DNA of 7,407 bases from positions 2,372,657 through 2,380,063 of the forward strand of contig CM001047.1 in the NCBI GenBank assembly GCA_000183865.1, in the 5' to 3' direction. The stretch's first letter is position 1; each line of letters opens with the position of its first letter. The position numbers and the translations under genes are program-made. Positions 1 through 6,068 of this stretch are shown here, one piece after another. The notes beneath the pieces are model-generated. The model saw only the letters and a program-made list of their open reading frames with translations. It made no database searches and had not been told where the DNA came from. Source of the stretch: Listeria marthii FSL S4-120. Its GTDB lineage: Bacteria; Bacillota; Bacilli; Lactobacillales; Listeriaceae.

Positions 1-71
1 ACACAAAGCAACATCATTAAAAATATAATCGAATAATCTACTCGAACCGCCTTTTTTCTATTTCTAGCCAT
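1..71 (-). CDS. RodA/FtsW-like protein, N-terminal fragment (cut by window edge)
   Basis: This is an open frame of 23 codons starting at ATG 71 and leaving the window on the left. The peptide begins MARNRKKAVRVDYS and continues into a hydrophobic run (IIFLMMLLC). A short basic cytoplasmic tail, then Asp-Tyr, then a first membrane helix is typical of the SEDS family (RodA/FtsW/SpoVE), the peptidoglycan glycosyltransferases. The family name rests mainly on this N-terminal pattern and on my memory that a RodA/FtsW homologue lies next to hupC in Listeria. The ribosome site is weak (AAGGGCGG, 6 bases before ATG). Another polytopic membrane protein cannot be excluded from so few residues. Confidence 0.6.
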   Translation of the reverse strand, partial: MARNRKKAVRVDYSIIFLMMLLC

Positions 72-103
72 TGTTTTCCGCCCTTTTATGTTTAAATTTA
101 AAT

Positions 104-140
104 GTAAAGAGGCTGCTATTCTTAAAAAGAGCAACAGCCT
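104..140 (-). terminator. Hairpin downstream of hupC, probable weak terminator
   Basis: Bases 110-123 and 127-140 form a 14-bp stem with a 3-base loop. Read as minus-strand RNA it has two G-U wobbles and one C-A mismatch. The tail (CTTTACATTT) is only partly U-rich. It lies about 70 bases beyond the hupC stop and before the RodA-like gene, so it probably ends or attenuates the hup transcript. The poor U-tract makes read-through into the downstream gene plausible. Confidence 0.5.
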
Positions 141-146
141 TCATCT

Positions 147-152
147 ATTATA
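147..152 (-). promoter_or_regulatory. Possible -10 box for the RodA-like gene
   Basis: A perfect TATAAT on the minus strand lies just upstream of the 110-140 hairpin, between hupC and the RodA-like gene. The -35 region at 17-bp spacing is poor (TTCCTA). If it is used, transcription would start near the base of the hairpin and the leader would open with that stem-loop. AT-rich sequence gives such boxes by chance, so this is a candidate only. Confidence 0.25.
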
Positions 153-212
153 ATAAAGTTTACCTTGGATAGGAAGCTTTTTCACCAAATTCTAATCTTC
201 TTTCTGTTTTCT

Positions 213-1004
213 TTAATATTCAAATCGGGTCGAAGCAAGCGGATGAATATGCTGTTTACCGTCTTTTTCGGTAATATCTGCAGTAATATGGAAAACATCA
301 CGAAGCAGTTCGGTAGTGAAAACCTCTCTAGGCGTCCCATTTTTGACTAATTGTCCATTTTCACACACAAAAACATAATCACTGTAAATCGCCGCTTGAT
401 TTAAATCATGTAAAACGAGCACGATAGTTAAATTATATTCTTTATTTAAATGCACGAGTAAGTCTAACAATTCCAGTTGGTGCGCAATATCCAAGTAAGT
501 AGTTGGTTCATCTAGTAGCAAAATTGGTGTTTTTTGTGCGAGCGCCATTGCTAGCCAAGCGCGTTGACGTTCCCCGCCTGACAATGAATGTAGCGGTCGA
601 TAAGCCAGCTCTTCTAAATTACATACCTTAATTGCCCACTGAATTACAGCCTCATCCTCTTCTTGCAAAGTGGACAACCAACTCCGGTGTGGCAAGCGAC
701 CGTAAGCAACCAAATCATGCACCATCACATCGACTAAACCTTCTGGCGCCTGTGATAGCATCGTCATTTTCTTCGCTAAGTCTTTGGAAGGTATCTCAGT
801 AATATTTTTTTCATCCAGTAAAACTTCTCCACTATCTGGTTTCAAAAGGTGCATCATTAAACGAAGCATAGTCGATTTCCCCGAGCCATTTGGACCGATA
901 AGTGTGGTTATTTTACCTTCTGGAATGCGAGCACTTACATCTTTCATTTCAAAATCTCGTTTACGTGCGAAAGAGACATTTTTCAGTTCTAATGCTGGTT
1001 TCAT
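213..1004 (-). CDS. hupC: Heme/iron ABC transporter ATP-binding protein
   Basis: This is a 263-residue cytoplasmic ATPase that powers a FecCD-type importer. Visible ABC motifs in order are Walker A GPNGSGKST (37-45), Q-loop Gln85, signature LSGGE (141-145), Walker B ILLLDEP (161-167, catalytic Glu166), D-loop YLD (170-172) and switch His199. Length and motif spacing fit the FepC/FhuC subfamily, which imports heme, siderophores or cobalamin. It is the last gene of the operon. Its ATG overlaps the hupG stop by 4 bases (ATGA), with GGGAGGG upstream, so translation is probably coupled to the permease. All catalytic motifs are intact. The symbol assumes this is the Listeria hupDGC locus; the sequence alone shows only the FepC/FhuC family. 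Confidence 0.93.
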   Translation of the reverse strand: MKPALELKNVSFARKRDFEMKDVSARIPEGKITTLIGPNGSGKSTMLRLMMHLLKPDSGEVLLDEKNITEIPSKDLAKKMTMLSQAPEGLVDVMVHDLVAYGRLPHRSWLSTLQEEDEAVIQWAIKVCNLEELAYRPLHSLSGGERQRAWLAMALAQKTPILLLDEPTTYLDIAHQLELLDLLVHLNKEYNLTIVLVLHDLNQAAIYSDYVFVCENGQLVKNGTPREVFTTELLRDVFHITADITEKDGKQHIHPLASTRFEY

Positions 1005-2011
1005 GAAGCAACCCTCCCTCTTTGAAGTAAGAATAAGAAGAATGGTGCGCCAATCATCGCTAGCAAGATTCCCACTGGCAGCTCAATCGAACCAAACCAA
1101 CTTCTCGCCGCTGTGTCAGCAAAACCAACTAACAACGCCCCGCCGAGTGCAGATAATGGCAGTAAATACTTGTAGTCATTACCGATAATCAGACGGAAAA
1201 TATGCGGCACTACTAGTCCAACAAAGCCAATCAACCCGGCTACGCTGACCGCAACCCCACTTAGAAAAGCCGCTAACATAATAATGAAAAAGCGATGTCG
1301 TTCTACAGAAAAGCCAAGCAATTTCGCCGCATCGTCCCCAAGTAGCAATACATTAGAAGAACGAATCGCAAAACCACTTAAAACAAATCCAACCAACATA
1401 TACGGCCAAATCATATCCAAATGATACCAACTTTTTCCAGAAAGCGTCCCCGTCATCCATGAAATAACACTTTGGACCCGATTACTATAAAGCACCATTA
1501 CGCCAGACGTCATCGCCCCAATAAAGGCATTAATCGCCACACCGGACAAAATGACACGTAACGGCGAAACACCGCGATCCCACGCTAGTAAATAAATCAA
1601 AATCGCCGTACCAAATGCTCCTAAAAACGCCCCAATTGGAACAAAAGAAGCTAATGCCGGAAATGCTAGCGTCATCAAAATCGCTACAAATCCACCGCCC
1701 GCTGAAACCCCAATTACACCCGGGTCAGCTAACGGATTTCGCATGACACCTTGCAGCAAGCAACCAGCAATCGCCAGCGCCGCCCCTACTAAGAAAGCAA
1801 TTAATAACCGAGGCAAACGCAAATTCCAAATCAATTGATTAGCTAAATCACTTCCGCCACCAGTCAAAGTTTGCCAAGCGTCACTATATGTAACTTTCAC
1901 GGACCCAGTAGTCAGTCCGTAGAAAAAAGCTAAAATAAGTAAAACAATTACTACAATAAAAGTTATCCGTCTACGTTTTCGCCGCGGATCGTGCGCCTTC
2001 ACAGTTGTCAT
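1001..2011 (-). CDS. hupG: Heme/iron ABC transporter permease, FecCD family
   Basis: This 336-residue polytopic membrane protein has the length usual for FecCD/BtuC permeases, which form a homodimeric channel of about ten helices per subunit. A basic N-tail (residues 9-15) precedes helix 1 (about 16-33). Family landmarks are LPRLLIAFLVGAALAIAG (66-83) followed by LLQGVMRNPLADPGVIG, the coupling-helix region GDDAAKLLG (225-233), GLIGFVGLVVPHI (259-271), and the final ELPVGILLAMIGAPFF (310-325). Its ATG shares one base with the hupD stop (TAATG), with AAGGTGG 7 bases upstream, and its 3' end overlaps hupC by 4 bases. A single permease gene, not a pair, fits a homodimeric transporter. Substrate cannot be read from the permease; heme is inferred from hupD and the locus. 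Confidence 0.93.
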   Translation of the reverse strand: MTTVKAHDPRRKRRRITFIVVIVLLILAFFYGLTTGSVKVTYSDAWQTLTGGGSDLANQLIWNLRLPRLLIAFLVGAALAIAGCLLQGVMRNPLADPGVIGVSAGGGFVAILMTLAFPALASFVPIGAFLGAFGTAILIYLLAWDRGVSPLRVILSGVAINAFIGAMTSGVMVLYSNRVQSVISWMTGTLSGKSWYHLDMIWPYMLVGFVLSGFAIRSSNVLLLGDDAAKLLGFSVERHRFFIIMLAAFLSGVAVSVAGLIGFVGLVVPHIFRLIIGNDYKYLLPLSALGGALLVGFADTAARSWFGSIELPVGILLAMIGAPFFLFLLQRGRVAS

Positions 2012-2982
2012 TAGTTATCCACCTTATTTATTTCATCTGTCATATAATCCAATGCTTGATCAATTTTTATACCAGGATTCGTTCCGAAAAGTTCGGCCGG
2101 AAGTACGACAATATGATCATTTTTAACGGCGCTTGTTGAGTTCCAAGCTTGGTTTTGTTTCATTTCTTTCTTAAATGCGGCTTCTGTTTCTTTTTCGTCC
2201 CCGCCGTGAATCATTAAGAAAATCACTTCTGGGTCAGCTGCAACAATTTTTTCCACATTTATAGAAGCATATTGCGGAAAGTTTTCCACGCCTTTAAAAT
2301 CTTTCGCGACGTTTTCTCCACCAGCAATTTCTAACACATTTCCGCTTAACGAAGATGGAAGTGCGGCGTAATTACTTCCGGGAGCTCCAAGAACAAGAAG
2401 CGCGCGTACTTTTTTACCTTGTTGCTTTTGCTTCACTTCTGCTACCTTTTGATCAATACTCGCTTCTAACTCTTTGGCTTTCGTTTCTTTGCCTAAAAGT
2501 TCGCCAAGTACGGCTGTTTGTTTTTTAATTTCGTTAATTGAGTTTGCTCCAGTTAATACGACTTTCGGGCCGACGCCTTCCATCGCGGGAACATCTTTTA
2601 AATTTTGCTCGGAACTTGCTACAATCGCATCTGCACCAAGAGCGGCAATTTTTTCTAAGTTTAAATCATGGGTATTGCCCACTTCTGTTGCCTTTTTCGC
2701 ACCATCTGGAACACCACTTGCGTCCGTCGTTTGTCGGCCAACCACTGTGCCACCAAGCGCATAGATAATATTCATATCCGCATTTGTTAGCGCAATAATT
2801 CGTTCTGGTTTTTTATCAAAAGAAACATCGCGACCAGCCATATCTGTTATCGATAGAGCCGCTTTCGCTTTTGTTTCGTTTTTAGTCGTTTCATTATTTG
2901 TATCCGTTGCAGTATCATTTCCACACGAAGCAAGGAGTAGTGCGGCTGTTATACTTAACGTCAATATAGTAATTTTCTTCAT
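2011..2982 (-). CDS. hupD: Heme-binding lipoprotein (ABC substrate-binding protein), IsdE-like
   Basis: This is a 323-residue substrate-binding lipoprotein of the cluster A-III / BtuF-FhuD fold (peripla_BP_2), anchored outside the membrane and delivering ligand to HupG-HupC. A signal peptide MKKITILTLSITAALLLASC ends in lipobox LASC, with lipidated Cys20. A low-complexity Thr/Asn/Lys linker runs to about residue 40. The binding domain starts at RIIALTNADMN (61-71), and a long helix links the lobes near 150-190. The ATG at 2982 is chosen because it has GGAGGGG 5 bases upstream and opens directly on the signal peptide. An in-frame ATG at 3012 would add MKRTVLWRGI, lacks a ribosome site and would lie at the promoter's predicted start point. 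By recalled alignment with S. aureus IsdE, the axial heme ligands would be His105 and His259. The gene heads the operon behind a Fur box. Ligand heme rather than a siderophore is inferred. Confidence 0.9.
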   Translation of the reverse strand: MKKITILTLSITAALLLASCGNDTATDTNNETTKNETKAKAALSITDMAGRDVSFDKKPERIIALTNADMNIIYALGGTVVGRQTTDASGVPDGAKKATEVGNTHDLNLEKIAALGADAIVASSEQNLKDVPAMEGVGPKVVLTGANSINEIKKQTAVLGELLGKETKAKELEASIDQKVAEVKQKQQGKKVRALLVLGAPGSNYAALPSSLSGNVLEIAGGENVAKDFKGVENFPQYASINVEKIVAADPEVIFLMIHGGDEKETEAAFKKEMKQNQAWNSTSAVKNDHIVVLPAELFGTNPGIKIDQALDYMTDEINKVDN

Positions 2983-3020
2983 AATTCCCCTCCACAATAC
3001 TGTCCTTTTCATTTTACTAA

Positions 3021-3029
3021 ATTATAACA
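3021..3029 (-). promoter_or_regulatory. Extended -10 promoter of the hup operon
   Basis: The minus strand reads TGTTATAAT, a TGn-extended perfect -10. No good -35 lies 16-18 bases upstream (about TTCGTC), which is common for extended -10 promoters. The expected start is near 3014, giving a leader of about 30 bases to the hupD ATG at 2982. Confidence 0.65.
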
Positions 3030-3056
3030 CGATATTCAAAAAGACGAACCCCTAAT

Positions 3057-3071
3057 TGAGAATTATTTTCA
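3057..3071. promoter_or_regulatory. Fur box
   Basis: TGAGAATTATTTTCA matches the Bacillus/Listeria 7-1-7 Fur consensus TGATAATNATTATCA at 12 of 14 informative positions. It lies about 43 to 57 bases upstream of the predicted hupD start and about 16 bases before the -35 of the divergent small gene. Fur with iron should repress hupDGC here. Fur regulation of hupDGC in Listeria is established as I recall it; the exact site is my reading. Confidence 0.8.
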
Positions 3072-3086
3072 TCTATGTCCAAATAG

Positions 3087-3115
3087 TCGATATTTTCCAG
3101 CCGATACTTTATAAT
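3087..3115 (+). promoter_or_regulatory. Promoter of the 54-residue gene
   Basis: A -35 TCGATA (3087-3092, 4 of 6) and a perfect -10 TATAAT (3110-3115) are separated by 17 bases. The expected start near 3122 coincides with the ribosome site, so the leader would be very short (about 16 bases). The promoter is divergent from that of hupD. Confidence 0.5.
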
Positions 3116-3137
3116 TAACTTAAGGAGGCGATGAAAA

Positions 3138-3302
3138 ATGACCGACAATCTTTTTCCCAATCTATCGCATGAAAATTGCAAAGAAACTATGCCCCCAGTC
3201 ACAACAGAACAATTCAAAGAAGCAGCCATTCTCGAAAAGAATCGCAAGCTCGAAGAAATTTTAAACATCGTTGATAAAAAGAAACCAAGTATAAAAAAAT
3301 AA
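3138..3302 (+). CDS. Small hypothetical protein, 54 residues
   Basis: The frame opens at ATG 3138 behind AAGGAGG (3122-3128, 9-base spacing) and closes at TAA 3300-3302, directly before a terminator. The product begins MTDNLFPNLSHENC and ends in a Lys-rich tail (DKKKPSIKK). There is one Cys (14), no hydrophobic segment and no signal peptide, so it should be a soluble cytoplasmic protein. Residues 24-46 (EQFKEAAILEKNRKLEEILNIVD) look like a charged amphipathic helix. I do not recognise a family. Ribosome site, promoter and terminator all fit a real gene, and it corresponds to the small gene I recall at this place in Listeria (lmo2432). The divergent Fur box raises the possibility of iron control. 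Confidence 0.72.
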   Translation: MTDNLFPNLSHENCKETMPPVTTEQFKEAAILEKNRKLEEILNIVDKKKPSIKK

Positions 3303-3304
3303 CG

Positions 3305-3333
3305 AGGACCTGTTCGCGCAGGTTCTTTATTTT
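3305..3333 (+). terminator. Intrinsic terminator after the 54-residue gene
   Basis: AGGACCTG (3305-3312) pairs with CAGGTTCT (3319-3326), with one G-U wobble, around the loop TTCGCG. A T-rich tail TTTATTTT follows. It starts two bases after the stop codon. Confidence 0.8.
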
Positions 3334-3397
3334 ACATCTAATTCCGAGTTAACTCATAAGATAAGTTATATTTATTTTATTTCGCTTAAAAATCATG

Positions 3398-3403
3398 TAT
3401 ACT
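3398..3403 (+). promoter_or_regulatory. Probable -10 box of the esterase gene
   Basis: TATACT (5 of 6) lies 31 bases before the TTG start, preceded by TG without the usual single-base gap. The -35 region at 17-bp spacing is weak (TTTTAT). Any start near 3410 leaves about 25 bases of leader containing the AGGAGG site. No SigB-type promoter is visible. Confidence 0.4.
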
Positions 3404-3434
3404 AGAAAAAAAGACACGTCAGGAGGCTCCTACA

Positions 3435-4193
3435 TTGGCTATTTTAGAACTAAATTTCAAATCAGAATGTTTAGCTATGCAAACAAGTGTAACGGTGATT
3501 TTGCCCGAAACAGAAACACTTTACCATGGCTCGATTTCTAAATATAAAACATTATATATTCTTCATGGCTTATCCAATAACCACACAACTTATGTACGTA
3601 ATACAAATATCGAACGCTATGCTACGGAAAAAGGACTCGCTGTCATCATGCCCGCAGCAGACCATAGTTTCTATTCTAACATGGTTCACGGCCGCGACTT
3701 TTTTGAGTTTGTTAGCACAGAGCTTCCACATGTAATGAAAAACTGGCTACCCATTTCCGATAAACGGGAAGACACTTTCATCGCTGGGCATTCAATGGGA
3801 GGTTACGGTGCGTTCAAAGTTGCACTTACTTTCCCAGAAAATTTCCAAGCCGCGGCAAGTATGTCCGGGGTCATGGATATTAATTATATCATTAAAGAAG
3901 ACTGCTTCGAAAATTTCAGCACGCGCGCCATCACCGGCGAAATGACCAGCCAAACTGGTACGGAAAACGATCTCTTTCATTTATTAGAAACCAACCTAAA
4001 CAACCAAATCGAATTACCAGCCCTTTTCCAAAATTGCGGCACAGAAGATTTTCTCTATGAAGATAATATTCGTTTCCGCGATTTCGCCCTTGAGAGAAAT
4101 GCGCCGCTAGAATACCGCGAAGGCCCCGGCGACCATGATTGGGAATTTTGGGATAAGAGCATCAAAGAAATTATTGATTGGCTCCCACTTTAA
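3435..4193 (+). CDS. Esterase, alpha/beta hydrolase of the tributyrin esterase / S-formylglutathione hydrolase family
   Basis: This 252-residue protein has the EstA/FrmB-like alpha/beta hydrolase layout and should hydrolyse short acyl esters of small alcohols. The oxyanion-side HG motif is in LYILHGLSNNH (40-50). The nucleophile elbow GHSMGGYGA (118-126) carries Ser120. The likely acid is Asp205 in CGTEDFLY, and the base is His234 in GPGDHDWEFWD. The triad is complete. There is no signal peptide, so it is probably cytoplasmic. The start is TTG 3435, placed 8 bases after a strong AGGAGG (3421-3426). The first in-frame ATG (residue 15) would remove the first beta strand and has no ribosome site. 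It is monocistronic between two terminators. The natural substrate is unknown; Listeria annotation usually says acetylesterase. Confidence 0.9.
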   Translation: MAILELNFKSECLAMQTSVTVILPETETLYHGSISKYKTLYILHGLSNNHTTYVRNTNIERYATEKGLAVIMPAADHSFYSNMVHGRDFFEFVSTELPHVMKNWLPISDKREDTFIAGHSMGGYGAFKVALTFPENFQAAASMSGVMDINYIIKEDCFENFSTRAITGEMTSQTGTENDLFHLLETNLNNQIELPALFQNCGTEDFLYEDNIRFRDFALERNAPLEYREGPGDHDWEFWDKSIKEIIDWLPL

Positions 4194-4196
4194 TAG

Positions 4197-4233
4197 AAAG
4201 AAGACTTGGACACGCATCCAAGTCTTCTTTTTT
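4197..4233. terminator. Shared bidirectional terminator between esterase and glutamate decarboxylase
   Basis: Bases 4197-4210 pair perfectly over 14 bp with 4217-4230 around the loop CACGCA. On the plus strand a run of T ends the stem, a strong terminator for the esterase. On the minus strand the hairpin starts right at the decarboxylase TAA (4232-4234) and is followed by TTTCTATT, a fair tail. It serves both convergent genes. Confidence 0.88.
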
Positions 4234-5635
4234 AATGCGTAAATCCGTAAGAATCATTGCGCCCTTTGTCATGATAAAGCACTCTGGCATGCTCTAAATT
4301 ATGAAGCGCATCTCTGAAATCAGCGGCAAATTCTTCCGCTACATTATGCCCCAAATCCGCCCGGCAAACAAAACGCTGAATAATAGTATCACTTAAATCA
4401 GCCGGTAGTGGATACGCCGGAACTTGCCATCCTTTCATCAAAAGCTGGTCAGCAAGATCGTACAAAGTCCACTCCACATCAAGGTCGTCCTTCATCTTAT
4501 AACAAACAATCGGCAAATTAGCGCCATCATTTATAATCTCAAAATAGCCACTTTTTTCGACCGTTTTTGTAAGGTAAAGCGCCGTTTTCTTTGTTTTTTC
4601 GTGAATTTCTCGGTAGCCTTCAAAGCCATAACGCAAGAAATTATAATACTGACCAATAATTTGGCTCGCACTACGAGAAAAGTTAATTGCCATCGTCGGC
4701 ATCGAACCACCTAAATAACTCACTTCAAAAATAAGCTCTTTTGGTAAATATTCCTTATCTTTCCATAAAATCCAGCCAACACCGGGATAGACTAAACCAT
4801 ATTTATGACCCGAAGTGTTTATCGAAACTACATTTTTAAGTCGGAAATCCCAAGGTAGTTCTGGATTTACAAATGGCGTAAACATCGCGCCACTCGCCCC
4901 GTCAATATGAATAACTAACTGATGCTCATTTGTTTCATTATAAATTTCTACTTTTTCGTCTAACAAAGCAATATCGTCAAATTTGCCAGTATAAGTAATG
5001 CCTAAAATCCCAACTATCCCAATTGTGTAATCGTCAACAAAATCAAACACCTTGTCCACATCGATGCTAAGATGCTCTTTATCCATTGGTACAACACGCA
5101 TATCTACATCCCAGTATACGCAAAACTTTTCCCAGCACACTTGGTAGCCCGAGGAAATAATTAAGTTAGGGCGTTTTGCCTGAATATCTAACCCGCGTTT
5201 TTCCGCATTATTACGCCAGCGAAACTTCATCGCCAAACCGCCAAGCATACACGCTTCCGACGAACCCACTGTGGAAGTTCCTAGATAAGACATATCTTTT
5301 GGTGCATTCCATAAATCTGCTAAAATATTGACACAGCGATTTTCCAGTTCTGCCGTTTGCGGATACTCGGATTTATCAATCGCATTTTTCGCAAGTGTTT
5401 CCGACATCAGTATTTCTGCTTCTTTTTCCATATAAGTCTGGCAAAAAGTCGCCAAGTTCTGCCGCGCATTTCCTTCATCCATCAGCTGATCTTTCACAAG
5501 TTGATAAGCAATTCGTGGTTCCATTGGTTCCTTTTTTAATACATATTTCGGAATACTAGTACTTTCTTCCTCAGATCCAAAGAGCGGGATTCGATAACTT
5601 TCATGTTTTCGCTTGTCGTTTTCACTATAAAGCAT
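4232..5635 (-). CDS. gadD3: Glutamate decarboxylase (PLP-dependent)
   Basis: It converts L-glutamate to GABA and CO2, consuming a cytoplasmic proton, and so supports acid tolerance. The 467 residues match the usual size of bacterial GadB (466). Visible family blocks are DGNARQNLATFCQTY-like (53-68, here DEGNARQNLATFCQTY), GSSEACMLGG (124-133), the PLP-contact HIDGASG (243-249) and SINTSGHKYG (271-280) with Schiff-base Lys278. The C-terminus DSYGFTH aligns with the end of E. coli GadB (NSFKHT), whose penultimate His closes the active site at neutral pH. Start ATG 5635 has AAGGAGG 7 bases upstream. An in-frame ATG at 5671 would add 12 residues, lacks a ribosome site and falls at the expected SigB transcription start. 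No glutamate/GABA antiporter gene adjoins, which fits the Listeria gadD3 enzyme of the intracellular GABA system. The symbol rests on that context. Confidence 0.93.
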   Translation of the reverse strand: MLYSENDKRKHESYRIPLFGSEEESTSIPKYVLKKEPMEPRIAYQLVKDQLMDEGNARQNLATFCQTYMEKEAEILMSETLAKNAIDKSEYPQTAELENRCVNILADLWNAPKDMSYLGTSTVGSSEACMLGGLAMKFRWRNNAEKRGLDIQAKRPNLIISSGYQVCWEKFCVYWDVDMRVVPMDKEHLSIDVDKVFDFVDDYTIGIVGILGITYTGKFDDIALLDEKVEIYNETNEHQLVIHIDGASGAMFTPFVNPELPWDFRLKNVVSINTSGHKYGLVYPGVGWILWKDKEYLPKELIFEVSYLGGSMPTMAINFSRSASQIIGQYYNFLRYGFEGYREIHEKTKKTALYLTKTVEKSGYFEIINDGANLPIVCYKMKDDLDVEWTLYDLADQLLMKGWQVPAYPLPADLSDTIIQRFVCRADLGHNVAEEFAADFRDALHNLEHARVLYHDKGRNDSYGFTH

Positions 5636-5677
5636 CTTTCTTCCTCCTTTTAAATAGCTGATCATCTTCACTCACCA

Positions 5678-5702
5678 ATACCCTTAAACCAAAGGGCCAA
5701 AC
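5678..5702 (-). promoter_or_regulatory. SigB promoter of the glutamate decarboxylase gene
   Basis: On the minus strand GTTT (5702-5699), a 15-base spacer and GGGTAT (5683-5678) match the SigB consensus GTTT-N13-16-GGGWAW exactly. The expected start is near 5672, leaving a leader of about 35 bases with the AAGGAGG site. SigB control of this gene in Listeria agrees with published reports as I recall them. Confidence 0.85.
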
Positions 5703-5704
5703 CG

Positions 5705-5733
5705 TTCAATTTTTCACAATAATTTGTTATACT
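5705..5733 (+). promoter_or_regulatory. Promoter of the SdpI-like gene
   Basis: A -35 TTCAAT (5705-5710, 3 of 6), a 17-base spacer and -10 TATACT (5728-5733) are preceded by TGT, making an extended -10. It starts two bases from the end of the divergent SigB promoter, so the two lie back-to-back without overlapping. Confidence 0.65.
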
Positions 5734-5759
5734 ACGATGGTACCTAAAGGAGGTTCGTT

Positions 5760-6068
5760 ATGTTTGATTTAATTTTTCCACTTTTACTCATTATTCTTGG
5801 TATTATCTACCGGGTCAATCCGCCTAAAAATAAAGAAAGTCGCTTTAGTTACCGAACGAAAGCTTCTTTAAAAAATGAAACTTCTTGGCAAAAAGCACAT
5901 CAATTGCTCGGGAATTTCTGGATAATTATTGGTATTTTACTTCTAGTTCTATCGCTCGTACTTGCTTTCATCCCGATGCACGCTTTTATCCGCAGCTCCG
6001 TTTTATTAACTACAAGTATTTTCGCCGTGCTATTTTCCGTCATTTTAGTTGAGAAAAAATTACAATAA
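5760..6068 (+). CDS. Small SdpI/YfhL-family membrane protein
   Basis: This 102-residue protein has three predicted membrane helices (about 2-18, 51-71 and 78-97). Between the first two lies a polar stretch, FSYRTKASLKNETSWQKAHQ (29-48). That YRT-x-x-S-x-K-N-x-x-x-W-x-x-A-H/N pattern marks the SdpI/YfhL family. B. subtilis SdpI is an immunity and signalling protein against the SdpC toxin; the short YfhL-like members mostly lack a known role. There is no sdpC-like toxin or sdpR-like regulator here, so immunity is not implied. The start ATG has AAAGGAGG (5746-5753) 6 bases upstream. It is transcribed alone from an extended -10 promoter, divergent from the decarboxylase and convergent with the antiterminator. 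The family call rests on the motif pattern and helix layout. Confidence 0.78.
   Translation: MFDLIFPLLLIILGIIYRVNPPKNKESRFSYRTKASLKNETSWQKAHQLLGNFWIIIGILLLVLSLVLAFIPMHAFIRSSVLLTTSIFAVLFSVILVEKKLQ

Noticed and set aside
91..102. Palindrome TTTAAATTTAAA upstream of the RodA-like gene
   Set aside because: It is simple A/T sequence expected by chance in this composition, with no supporting context.
784..1188. 134-codon plus-strand frame across the hupC/hupG junction
   Set aside because: It is antisense to two well-supported transporter genes, with no ribosome site and no recognisable motif.
3017..3268. 83-codon minus-strand open frame over the 54-residue gene and the hup promoter
   Set aside because: It has no ribosome site, contains the Fur box in its coding part and lies antisense to a gene with better signals. 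I treat it as a shadow frame.
3346..3355. Perfect palindrome GAGTTAACTC upstream of the esterase gene
   Set aside because: It is only ten bases with no matching flank or second copy, in AT-rich intergenic DNA. It is not enough to call an operator.
5760..6068. Toxin-immunity role for the SdpI-like protein
   Set aside because: No SdpC-like toxin, SdpR-like regulator or other toxin partner lies in the window. Family membership alone does not show immunity.
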